Positions 1 to 6,960 of a stretch of DNA of 7,050 bases are shown one piece after another. A model generated the notes under the pieces. The model was given only the letters and a program-made list of their open reading frames with translations, had not been told where the DNA came from and ran no database searches. The stretch is from an uncultured Brevinema sp. (GTDB lineage: Bacteria; Spirochaetota; Brevinematia; Brevinematales; Brevinemataceae), in the NCBI GenBank assembly GCA_947036575.1, contig CAMQSH010000101.1, forward strand, positions 1 to 7,050. Reading direction: 5' to 3'. The translations under genes were made by a program, and so were the position numbers. The first letter of the stretch is position 1. Each line of letters opens with the position of its first letter.

Positions 1-19
1 AAAATTATTATAATCAAAT

Positions 20-24
20 AAGGA
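20..24 (+). promoter_or_regulatory. Ribosome binding site of the dehydratase gene
   Basis: AAGGA lies 6 bases before the ATG at 31. This is normal Shine-Dalgarno spacing and supports that start, since the next in-frame Met is residue 78, deep in the protein. Confidence 0.75.
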
Positions 25-30
25 ATATTC

Positions 31-1284
31 ATGAAGTTTGCTATTATCACCAATGATGAACAAATTGCTTCACTTTCTCATATAGAATCTTCTCAGCTTA
101 TCTCTACATTGTCTCATATTAATAAAAACATTTGTGTGTTGGATCATTATCCAGATTCAAATACTTTATCACAGTTAATAGAAGAAGGTTTCAAAATAAT
201 AAGATTATCTGATTTGATTCGTCAAGCAGGTGCTACTGCTATTCCTAATTTTTCTGATATTATGAATAGAGAAGAAAATCCTATAAGTAATGAAGATCTT
301 ACTAATTTTTATGAAGATAAAACTGTTTTTGTTACAGGAGGAGAAGGATTTATTGGATCTGAGATCGTAAATAATTTACTTCAATTACCTATAAAAAAAG
401 TAGTAATTTATGGACATGGAGAAAATAGTGCAAATGCTCTTTGTCAAAAACATGACCACGATAAACGTTTTGAATTCATCCTAGGTGACATTAGAGACAA
501 TCAAAAGTTGTTAAAAAGTGTTAAAGACTCCAAGCCAAATGTTGTGTTTCACGCTGCTGCACACAAGCATGTCCCAGTATTAGAATCATATCCTGAAGAA
601 GCGATAAAAACAAATGTTATAGGTACAGTAAATACTATTGAAGCGGCAATAGCTGCATCAGTAGAGCATTTTGTATTAGTTTCAACAGACAAAGCAGTCA
701 ATCCTATATCAGCTTTAGGAGCATCCAAAAGAATTGCTGAAAAAATTTGTCTTGCAATGGATGAATTTGTTCCTAATATGCATATTACAACGGTTCGTTT
801 TGGTAATGTTTTTGGTTCTGTAGGTAGTGTTGTCCCTATTTTTTTAGAACAAATTGCTAATAATACTCCTTTGACTATTACAGATCCTACGATGTTACGT
901 TATTTTATGTCTGTTACAGAAGCCACTCGATTAGTTTTACTAGCAGTAACAACGGAAGAGGGAAATTTATTTTCTTTTGATATGGGTGATTCTATCACTA
1001 TTAGCACATTAGCACAACGTTTGGTGGAGTATATAGGTTTTAAATTTGATATAAAAGATGTTAATATTATAGGTAATAGAGGTGGTGAAAAAGACGCTGA
1101 AGAATTAACCTATTCTTTTGAACAAATTCTTGCTTCTAAACATAAAAATTTATATGCTCTTCGGAATACTGATCTGCCTTGGACTCAAGAACAAGTTAAA
1201 GAAGTTTGTGATACGCTTTCTCATGTGATGATACATGGATCTCGTATTGAAATTTTAGAATCATTACAAAAATATATTCCTTAG
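31..1284 (+). CDS. Nucleotide-sugar 4,6-dehydratase, PglF/WbpM/CapD-like (SDR), lacking membrane segments
   Basis: A 417-residue extended short-chain dehydrogenase/reductase of the polysaccharide-biosynthesis (Polysacc_synt_2) group. Such enzymes use bound NAD to turn UDP-GlcNAc into a UDP-4-keto-6-deoxy sugar in the cytoplasm. Seen: the nucleotide-binding loop TGGEGFIGS (102-110), LGDIRD (151-156), HAAAHKHVP (174-182), STDKA (218-222) with Asp220/Lys221, Lys233, RFGNV (256-260) and RYFMSVTEA (290-298). The usual SDR tyrosine position is Leu229. In PglF/WbpM enzymes this place is held by Met, and the Asp-Lys pair of STDKA does the chemistry. Residues 1-95 contain no membrane helix, but 76-95 resemble the linker that precedes the catalytic domain in the long membrane-bound members. 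The length lies between short FlaA1/PseB (about 330) and full WbpM/PglF (about 590-660). It is the first gene in view of the operon and its product would feed the next gene. Substrate and stereochemistry at C5 cannot be told from sequence. Confidence 0.9.
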   Translation: MKFAIITNDEQIASLSHIESSQLISTLSHINKNICVLDHYPDSNTLSQLIEEGFKIIRLSDLIRQAGATAIPNFSDIMNREENPISNEDLTNFYEDKTVFVTGGEGFIGSEIVNNLLQLPIKKVVIYGHGENSANALCQKHDHDKRFEFILGDIRDNQKLLKSVKDSKPNVVFHAAAHKHVPVLESYPEEAIKTNVIGTVNTIEAAIAASVEHFVLVSTDKAVNPISALGASKRIAEKICLAMDEFVPNMHITTVRFGNVFGSVGSVVPIFLEQIANNTPLTITDPTMLRYFMSVTEATRLVLLAVTTEEGNLFSFDMGDSITISTLAQRLVEYIGFKFDIKDVNIIGNRGGEKDAEELTYSFEQILASKHKNLYALRNTDLPWTQEQVKEVCDTLSHVMIHGSRIEILESLQKYIP

Positions 1285-1292
1285 AGTTAGCA

Positions 1293-2480
1293 ATGAAAAC
1301 AATACCATTTTCTCCTCCTTATATTAGCGAAGAAGATATCTTAGCAGTTACTAATGTCCTAAGATCTGGATGGATTACTTCAGGAAGTATAGGCGAAGAA
1401 TTTGCAAGCTTATTGACTAGTTATAATAGAGCCTGTAATACTCTATTAACAAACTCTGCAACTTCGGCACTATTTGTGGCATTGATGGCTATGGGAATAG
1501 GAGAAGGTGATGAAGTAATCACTACACCTTATACCTTTGCTGCGACGGCTAATGTGATTTATCATACAGGGGCAAAGGTAGTTTTTGCAGATCTTACTAA
1601 AGATTCTTTTTATATAGATCCTGAAGAAATCTACAAAAAAATTACTCCCAATACAAAAGCAATAATTCCTGTTGACTTTTCAACAGCACATGATTTAATT
1701 TTTGATGAGAATATACTTGCTCAGCAATTTACCCCAAATAATAAATTTCAAGAATCCTTAGGACGAGCTTTGATTCTATCTGATAGTGCACATGCTTTAG
1801 GATCTCGTTTTTTAGATAGTCAAGTCGATATGGCAGCGTATTCTTTTCATGCAGTAAAAAATTTAACGACAGCAGAGGGTGGGGCTTTGAGTTTTTCTTC
1901 TTTTCAGGATAAAAGCCTAGATGAAGAATTTTATACTTTATTAAAAACTTATATTTTACATGGACAAGATAGATGTGCTAGAGAAAAATTTACTTTAGGA
2001 GCTTGGGAGTACGACATCACTGTTCCCGGTTATAAGTGTAATATGCCCGATACCTTGGCAGCTTTAGGGCTTTCTCAATTAAAACGCTATGAAAGCACCA
2101 TTTTACCTCATCGAAGAAAACTAATGTCTTATTACAAAGAATTATTAACAATAGATACGAGAATTATTATGGATGAGCCTAGTATTTTTGATAAGATAGA
2201 AAGCTCATCTTGTCATTTGATGCCTATACGCATTCGTAATTATAATGAAGAAAACCGTAATCGATTGATTGCTTATTGTTTAGAAAACGGAGTGCATACA
2301 AATGTGCATTATAAACCTTTAAATAAGATGACAGTAAATAAATATTATCAATATCAAGCACCTCTTCCTAATAGTTATGCTCAATATAATAATGAGATTT
2401 CTTTACCTATCCATAGTGGGATGAGTTTAGAAGATGTAGAATATGTCGTGCAAGTATTATTAAAAGGTTTGGAATTATGA
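1293..2480 (+). CDS. DegT/DnrJ/EryC1/StrS-family sugar aminotransferase (PLP-dependent)
   Basis: A 395-residue fold-type I PLP enzyme that probably aminates the 4-keto sugar made by the preceding dehydratase, using an amino donor such as glutamate. Seen: GWITSG (26-31) near the start, the phosphate-binding NSATSAL (54-60), DEVITTPYTFAATAN (73-87), DSAHALG (164-170) whose Asp164 should pair with the pyridine nitrogen, and SFHAVKNLTTAEGGA (184-198) with Lys189 as the Schiff-base lysine. GYKCNMPDTLAALGLSQL (246-263) and NVHYKPL (337-343) are typical family signatures. The length is normal. Between Pro126 and Asp164 it is about 11 residues longer than common members. The start is 8 bases after the previous stop, with no good Shine-Dalgarno sequence, which suggests translational coupling. 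The family is certain; the sugar (PglE-like, PseC-like or other) is inferred from the neighbour only. Confidence 0.92.
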   Translation: MKTIPFSPPYISEEDILAVTNVLRSGWITSGSIGEEFASLLTSYNRACNTLLTNSATSALFVALMAMGIGEGDEVITTPYTFAATANVIYHTGAKVVFADLTKDSFYIDPEEIYKKITPNTKAIIPVDFSTAHDLIFDENILAQQFTPNNKFQESLGRALILSDSAHALGSRFLDSQVDMAAYSFHAVKNLTTAEGGALSFSSFQDKSLDEEFYTLLKTYILHGQDRCAREKFTLGAWEYDITVPGYKCNMPDTLAALGLSQLKRYESTILPHRRKLMSYYKELLTIDTRIIMDEPSIFDKIESSSCHLMPIRIRNYNEENRNRLIAYCLENGVHTNVHYKPLNKMTVNKYYQYQAPLPNSYAQYNNEISLPIHSGMSLEDVEYVVQVLLKGLEL

Positions 2481-3556
2481 AAATCGCAATAAATGGTCGT
2501 TTTTTAACACAACATACTACAGGGGTACAACGTGTTGCTTATAATTTTTCAGAAGAACTAATAAAAAAATCTACAGTGTATCATTCCGATGTTGTTGTAT
2601 ATTCTCCTATGGAAATAATACAAGAATCTATGTGCCAAATTTTAGCTCCAAAAAAATTGTACTCAGCAAAACCATATTTATTATTTTGGGAACAAATGAA
2701 ATTACCTTCTCATATTAAAAAAACAAAAGAATTTCTATTAAATTTTGGGAATATAGCTCCCTTATTTGGGTTAAAAAAACAAGCTGTAATGATACATGAT
2801 GTTGCTTTTTTGAGACATCCTAAATGGTTTTCTAAGGCTTTTTCTTTTTATTATCGTTTGATAATGCCTATGATTGCCAAACATGCTGCATTTATTATGA
2901 CAGTGAGTGAGTTTTCTAAAAAAGAAATCGTAGAAACTTTAAAGATAAAACAAGATAAAGTTATTGTATTACCATTGTGGTTGAATACAGATTTTGAACA
3001 AGAAATTACTAAGCCTACTAACAGTGACAGAGATTCTTATGTTTTAACAGTAGCGAGTTTAGATCCTCGTAAAAATTATACAACTTTATTACAATCTTTT
3101 GTAGGATTAAATAGAAAAGATATGAATTTGTATGCTGTTGGGGGAAGCTCTAAAAACTTTGCTCAAGATGAAGAGTGGATTCTCTTTAGAGAGCATAGTA
3201 GTATTTCTTTTTTAGGTCGCTGTGAAGATAAAGAGCTTATACAACTTTACAATAGAGCTTTATTTTATTGTAGCGTGTCTTTTTATGAAGGTTTTGGACT
3301 CCCGACCTTAGAAGCAATGGCTTGTGGTTGTCCTCTTTTATTATCCGATATTCCTCCTCATAGAGAAGTAGCAGGAGATGCTGCTATCTATGTTGACCCT
3401 AATAATCCTTACGAAATACAAGAAAAAATGACAGAAATGATGAATAATGTAGAGCTAAGAAAAGAGCTTGTGAAAAAAGGAAAAGAAAGAGTTTTATTAT
3501 TCCAAAAAGATAACACTCTAAAAATATTATGGGATAAACTCAATTATTATGCTTAA
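2477..3556 (+). CDS. Glycosyltransferase family 4 (GT-B fold)
   Basis: A 359-residue GT-B enzyme predicted to transfer a sugar from a nucleotide-sugar donor to a lipid-linked or growing glycan on the cytoplasmic side. Seen: an N-terminal acceptor domain beginning INGRFLTQHTTGVQRVA (4-20), as in many GT4 proteins of O-antigen loci; MIHDVAFLRHP (105-115); TVSEFSKKEI (142-151); the domain-linking strand TVASLDPRKN (191-200); and the C-terminal donor site EGFGLPTLE (271-279), the family's EX7E motif with Glu271 and Glu279, followed by AMACGCPLLLSD (280-291) and GDAAIYVDP (300-308). There is no signal peptide or membrane segment. Its ATG overlaps the aminotransferase stop by four bases (ATGA), the usual sign of coupled translation. 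Donor, acceptor and linkage cannot be read from the sequence; a mannosyl- or rhamnosyl-type role is possible but unproved. Confidence 0.92.
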   Translation: MKIAINGRFLTQHTTGVQRVAYNFSEELIKKSTVYHSDVVVYSPMEIIQESMCQILAPKKLYSAKPYLLFWEQMKLPSHIKKTKEFLLNFGNIAPLFGLKKQAVMIHDVAFLRHPKWFSKAFSFYYRLIMPMIAKHAAFIMTVSEFSKKEIVETLKIKQDKVIVLPLWLNTDFEQEITKPTNSDRDSYVLTVASLDPRKNYTTLLQSFVGLNRKDMNLYAVGGSSKNFAQDEEWILFREHSSISFLGRCEDKELIQLYNRALFYCSVSFYEGFGLPTLEAMACGCPLLLSDIPPHREVAGDAAIYVDPNNPYEIQEKMTEMMNNVELRKELVKKGKERVLLFQKDNTLKILWDKLNYYA

Positions 3557-3570
3557 ACAAAGAGGTTACT

Positions 3571-4992
3571 ATGCTTAATACTATTAAAAAATACCCTGCA
3601 GAAATTATGGGAATTTATTTTTCTATTGTTTTTTTCTTTTTGGCTTTTACTACATTATTTATTGAGCCTGTAGAAAATATTGTAACTATTCCCTTACCTT
3701 TAGCGATTAGTGTTTTCACACTATTATTATCAGGATTAATTTTTATCTATTTGTACGTAAATCATTCTCAGGTAAAAGGCTGGAGAAAATATGCAGAATT
3801 ATTTATTATGTTAGCAGCAATGTGTGCTTCTTTATCTGATGGATTTTGGATATTTTCTGCTGTTGCTGCTATTATCATTATTATTGGAAATATATCTCAA
3901 AAAACATTAGTACTAAATAATACTATTATTTATGGTTGGTTAGGGATGATAGTTATCTCTATGATTTCTTCATTCTTTGCTACTGACTCTCAAGCCTTAT
4001 CTTTTGGTGCTGCTTTTGGTTTGGTATTATATACCTGTTTTTTTATAGCCGTATACAATCAGGATTTTGTTCAAGAACGAGGAACTGAATTTGTTCAAAG
4101 AATTGGTGTTTTATTATCTTTCTCTATTATTAGTACTGTTATTTTTTCTTTATGGCATTATAATATACCTTATTACATCTATGTATTAATCTTTCAATTT
4201 CAGCCTAGTACAGGAACGGATTCTTTAGGAATGGCATCTATTTATGGTCATTGGCCAACACACTCTAGTGCTTTTTTGAGTTTAGTTTTTTGGGCATTAA
4301 TAGGGATTCGATCTATGTATGATTTATCAAAAATGAGAAAAATCATTATTACTAGTGGTATTATTTTTGCTTTTATAGGAGCTTTAGCTACCTTATCACG
4401 GAATGCATTTTTATTTTTAGTGATTTCTATAGGGATGAGCTTATTAATCTTGATAATTGAAAAGAAGCAAAAAAGATGGATTTTTCTCTTAATGGGAGTA
4501 GGGACAGTTTTTTTAGGAATACTCTCTTATTTGGTAATACATTTTCAAAAGTGGAGAGAATTATTTACAAAACCTTTAGAACAGTCTACTATAGCAGAAA
4601 GATTTCATCAGTATCAATTTGGTATAGAACAAATACAAATAATAGAAAACCCTTTCATAGGAATAGGTCTTATGAATTTTGGTCCTTATTATCGACGAAT
4701 CTTAAACAATTCTCATTTAGCAGATTACTTACATCAATTGTTTTTATCTATTACCTTAGAAATTGGATATATAGGGATAGTAATATTTCTTATACTGCTT
4801 TTTTTGATAGGTAGAAAAATCATCTTAAATTATCAAACTAACAATAAAAATATGATCTTTGTTGTAGTGTTTTTCTCATGGTTAGCTACAGGGATATTTG
4901 ATAATTGGCTTTATTTTATGTGGTCATCAACATTGTTTATGATATTGATAGCTTTAGGGTCTAAAAATAATAAAAAATTAATTAATATATAA
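3571..4992 (+). CDS. O-antigen polymerase/ligase-like polytopic membrane protein (Wzy/WaaL type)
   Basis: A 473-residue very hydrophobic protein with about 12-13 membrane segments by eye, near residues 13-30, 41-63, 75-90, 92-107, 118-137, 144-162, 176-195, 230-247, 256-274, 279-297, 302-323, 392-414, 427-446 and 448-463; a few of these may be merged or false. The large hydrophilic loop at about 324-391 holds ERFHQYQFGIEQI (343-355) and ENPFIGIGLMNFG (359-371), followed by HQLFLSITLEIGYIG (388-402). ATLSRNAFLFL (273-283) in a preceding segment matches the small-residue/Ser-Arg motif of the O-antigen ligase (Wzy_C) family. Members polymerise undecaprenyl-linked repeat units or ligate glycans to lipid A-core or proteins at the outer face of the cytoplasmic membrane. 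Polymerase and ligase cannot be told apart by sequence inspection. An AGAGG ribosome site (3561-3565) lies 5 bases before the ATG and supports this start. Confidence 0.82.
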   Translation: MLNTIKKYPAEIMGIYFSIVFFFLAFTTLFIEPVENIVTIPLPLAISVFTLLLSGLIFIYLYVNHSQVKGWRKYAELFIMLAAMCASLSDGFWIFSAVAAIIIIIGNISQKTLVLNNTIIYGWLGMIVISMISSFFATDSQALSFGAAFGLVLYTCFFIAVYNQDFVQERGTEFVQRIGVLLSFSIISTVIFSLWHYNIPYYIYVLIFQFQPSTGTDSLGMASIYGHWPTHSSAFLSLVFWALIGIRSMYDLSKMRKIIITSGIIFAFIGALATLSRNAFLFLVISIGMSLLILIIEKKQKRWIFLLMGVGTVFLGILSYLVIHFQKWRELFTKPLEQSTIAERFHQYQFGIEQIQIIENPFIGIGLMNFGPYYRRILNNSHLADYLHQLFLSITLEIGYIGIVIFLILLFLIGRKIILNYQTNNKNMIFVVVFFSWLATGIFDNWLYFMWSSTLFMILIALGSKNNKKLINI

Positions 4993-4993
4993 C

Positions 4994-5017
4994 TATAGAT
5001 AATATTTTGTATCTATA
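4994..5017 (+). other. AT-rich inverted repeat just before a ribosome binding site
   Basis: TATAGATA (4994-5001) and TATCTATA (5010-5017) form a perfect 8-bp stem with an 8-base loop. It fills most of the widest gap in the operon (38 bases) and ends directly against the AAAAGGA ribosome site (5018-5024) of the next gene. It is not followed by a T tract, so it does not look like an intrinsic terminator. It could tune translation or mRNA stability, or be chance in AT-rich DNA. Confidence 0.35.
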
Positions 5018-5030
5018 AAAAGGATTTTTT

Positions 5031-6212
5031 ATGAAAAAAAACATTTGTGTGATTGCCAATGGCTATGCAGAAGAAATGATGGCATCAAAACTAATGTCAG
5101 AAATACGAAAAGAATTACAAACGCAAAACAAATTAGAAAAATTTCAATTTGTAGGTGGATCTTTAGTGAGCTCTGGTCGTTGGTATGAAGAAGAACAGTT
5201 TGCTACTTTTTTTAAAGGAGGAATGACCCCTTCTGGTGGTTTTCCAACACGTTCTTTTAGTGGTTTTTTAGCAGATTTAGGAGCTGGCGCTTTTTTAACA
5301 CCTTTTAAATTTAAAAGTATGATCAAAGACTGGAGCAAATATAATCTTGATATTATTATTGTTGTAGGTGATTTTTTATTAATGACCTTAACAATCCCTG
5401 CTTTAAAAAATAACAAAAATATTCCTATGGTTTTTATTCCAACAGCTAAATCAGATTATATACAAGCTCATTTTAAAATAGAAAAAAAGTTTATTAAAAA
5501 ATATACGACAATCTCTTTTCCTAGAGATCAGATTACTACTGATGATTTTTCAGAATTTGGTATAAATGCTCAATATCATGGTAATCTAATGCAAGATTTA
5601 TTAGATCCTAAAGCTCCAATCATTACTTCTAAAGAACCTGTTGTGGCATTACTACCAGGAAGTAGAGATGAATCTTATGGCAATTTAGAAATGATCTTGA
5701 GTTTATTGCCAAGTATTAAAGCACCTATTCATTGGGCTTTTGTACAAGCAGGAAGTTTGAAAAAAGAAACAGTTGGTGAAGTTTTTTCTCATAAAGGATG
5801 GACGTGTGTAGATCTAGAGGCAGATATTCCTATATGGGAAAAAAACTCTCAAAAAGTATATTGTTATCCAAATACAATGTTTGATACTATTGCTTTATCT
5901 TGTATTTTTGGAATTAGTCTAGCTGGTACAGCAGGGGAACAAATAGCAGGGCTTGGAAAACCCATTATTGGGTTCAAAGGGACTGGACCACAAAGTACAA
6001 ACCGTAGAATGGAAGATAATGCCAAATTATTAGGAAAATCTTTTATCTATATAGAAAATTATCCTAATGGTGCTATAATGGAAATAGAAAAATTAATAAA
6101 TAATAGTCAAGAAAGAGATCGCTTGGGTGCTATAGGTATATCACATATGGGTAAAGTTGGTGCAACTCGTAGTATCGCACAATATATTATAAATAATCTG
6201 CTGAGTAAATAA
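5031..6212 (+). CDS. Lipid-A-disaccharide-synthase-related protein (LpxB-like GT-B glycosyltransferase)
   Basis: A 393-residue protein that resembles the LpxB-related family (as I recall it, TIGR03492, well known in cyanobacteria) rather than true LpxB. LpxB joins UDP-2,3-diacyl-GlcN to lipid X; the substrate of the related family is not established. Seen: an N-terminal strand and glycine turn NGYAEE (10-15) where relatives have NGHGED; IIIVVGDF (108-115); IPMVFIPTAKSDY (131-143); YHGNLMQDLL (182-191); the LLPGSRDE interdomain motif (207-214) shared with LpxB; AGTAGEQIAGLGKPIIG (298-314) and GTGPQ (317-321), the expected donor-binding face; and a glycine-rich C-terminal motif MGKVGATRSIA (373-383). 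There is no membrane segment. A well-placed AAAAGGA lies 6 bases before the ATG. Codons 2-4 contain a run of eight A (5034-5041). Its place in the operon suggests a glycan-building role. Family assignment is good; function is open. Confidence 0.8.
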   Translation: MKKNICVIANGYAEEMMASKLMSEIRKELQTQNKLEKFQFVGGSLVSSGRWYEEEQFATFFKGGMTPSGGFPTRSFSGFLADLGAGAFLTPFKFKSMIKDWSKYNLDIIIVVGDFLLMTLTIPALKNNKNIPMVFIPTAKSDYIQAHFKIEKKFIKKYTTISFPRDQITTDDFSEFGINAQYHGNLMQDLLDPKAPIITSKEPVVALLPGSRDESYGNLEMILSLLPSIKAPIHWAFVQAGSLKKETVGEVFSHKGWTCVDLEADIPIWEKNSQKVYCYPNTMFDTIALSCIFGISLAGTAGEQIAGLGKPIIGFKGTGPQSTNRRMEDNAKLLGKSFIYIENYPNGAIMEIEKLINNSQERDRLGAIGISHMGKVGATRSIAQYIINNLLSK

Positions 6213-6224
6213 TAGAGGGATTGA

Positions 6225-6857
6225 ATGAATATTACTTTTACAGGGACACATGGAATTGGCAAAACAACTTTAGCAACATGGTTATCAGAAACTTTAGAAA
6301 TGTCCTATATACCAGAATTTGCACGAGAATTTCTAGAACAAGGATTTCAAATTAATACTCCTGAAGATTTCATAGCATTTGAAACACAAATCTTAACCAA
6401 AAAAATAGAAAGTGAAAGGATTGCTTTAGATTTGGGAAAGGGGATGGTTTCGGATAGATCTTATATGGATTATGCCGTCTATCTCAAAAATGGTCTTTCA
6501 CGTTTTCCTTATGACTCTATAAAAGATTTAAAAATTGCCGATAATAAAGTGACTCATTTTTTTAATGACTATGAAAGTTCTTGTCGAGATCATAACAGAG
6601 TTTATGATATTATATTTTTTGTAACACCTTTTTCAGAATTTATTTCCCCTGAATTTGACTATAGAGAAAAAAACCCTTTTGCTACTAATATCATTCAAGA
6701 TCTCTTATTTAATGAATATAGAGAAGAAATAAAAAATAATAAAGTCGTAATAATCAAAGAAAAAGATTTGTATGAGCGTAAAAGATTAATTATACAAACA
6801 CTAAAAGAAAGAGGATTTCTTACGTGGCATGATCATTATTTGGATGAAGAACTGTAA
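6225..6857 (+). CDS. P-loop NTPase/kinase, NadR-like AAA_28 family
   Basis: A 210-residue single-domain ATP-binding protein. Seen: Walker A GTHGIGKTT (7-15) directly after the first strand; PEFAREF (30-36), where this family keeps Glu and Arg; a second-strand motif VSDRSYMDYAVY (75-86), whose Asp-Arg-Ser is typical of nucleoside- and nucleotide-kinase-like P-loop proteins; YDIIFFVTP (127-135), the strand leading to the lid; and an Arg/Lys-containing lid region around 141-156. This layout matches AAA_28, the family that includes the ribosylnicotinamide-kinase domain of NadR and many uncharacterised small ATPases. It lacks the nucleotidyltransferase and HTH domains of full NadR. The small-molecule substrate is unknown. 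A GAGGGA site (6215-6220) lies 4 bases before the ATG and 12 bases separate it from the previous stop, so it is probably co-transcribed as the last gene. Confidence 0.8.
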   Translation: MNITFTGTHGIGKTTLATWLSETLEMSYIPEFAREFLEQGFQINTPEDFIAFETQILTKKIESERIALDLGKGMVSDRSYMDYAVYLKNGLSRFPYDSIKDLKIADNKVTHFFNDYESSCRDHNRVYDIIFFVTPFSEFISPEFDYREKNPFATNIIQDLLFNEYREEIKNNKVVIIKEKDLYERKRLIIQTLKERGFLTWHDHYLDEEL

Positions 6858-6910
6858 AAAAATAAGATAATAATAAATATGATGCCTCAAAGCATTGTAT
6901 AAGCCTTGAT

Positions 6911-6948
6911 AAAATAGAGCTCCCTTCGCAAAGAGGGAGCTTTATTTT
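6911..6948. terminator. Bidirectional intrinsic terminator between convergent genes
   Basis: The arms at 6911-6925 and 6934-6948 pair over 15 bp with a single G.U wobble around an 8-base loop (6926-6933). The core is GAGCTCCCT/AGGGAGCTT and the outer arms are A-rich on the left and T-rich on the right, so a U-rich tail follows the GC core on both strands. It lies 53 bases after the plus-strand stop and 12 bases after the minus-strand stop, so it can end both transcripts. Confidence 0.9.
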
Positions 6949-6960
6949 ATGATAATATAT

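Noticed and set aside
9..14. TATAAT resembling a perfect -10 box
   Set aside because: Transcription would start near 21, within the ribosome site of the first gene, and the -35 region is outside the window; such strings are expected in AT-rich DNA.
1..21. Possible tail of an upstream gene (K-I-I-I-I-K then TAA at 19-21)
   Set aside because: Only six codons are visible and other frames also close here; it fits a preceding operon gene but cannot be supported.
124..138. A 15-base string AAAAACATTTGTGTG repeated in frame at 5037-5051, encoding KNICV in both the dehydratase and the LpxB-like protein
   Set aside because: Both sites lie in predicted N-terminal beta-strands of unrelated proteins and the flanks do not match; chance in AT-rich coding DNA is likely.
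4476..4814. Open plus-strand frame of 112 codons inside the polymerase/ligase gene
   Set aside because: It lies wholly within the membrane-protein gene in another frame and has no domain-like motif; the enclosing frame has clear family features.
4998..5003. GATAAT as a possible internal -10 box before the LpxB-like gene
   Set aside because: No credible -35 hexamer sits 16-18 bases upstream, and the bases are part of the inverted repeat.
5144..5416. Open minus-strand frame of 90 codons inside the LpxB-like gene
   Set aside because: It is antisense to a well-supported gene, and its product is lysine/proline-rich with no recognisable motif.
6881..6896. Small hairpin GATGC/GCATT with a 6-base loop after the last plus-strand gene
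   Set aside because: Only five pairs including a wobble and no T tract; the strong stem-loop at 6911-6948 is the convincing terminator.
6880..6903. Seven-codon frame ATG-ATG to TAA downstream of the P-loop gene
   Set aside because: Too short and without a ribosome site; chance is the simple explanation.
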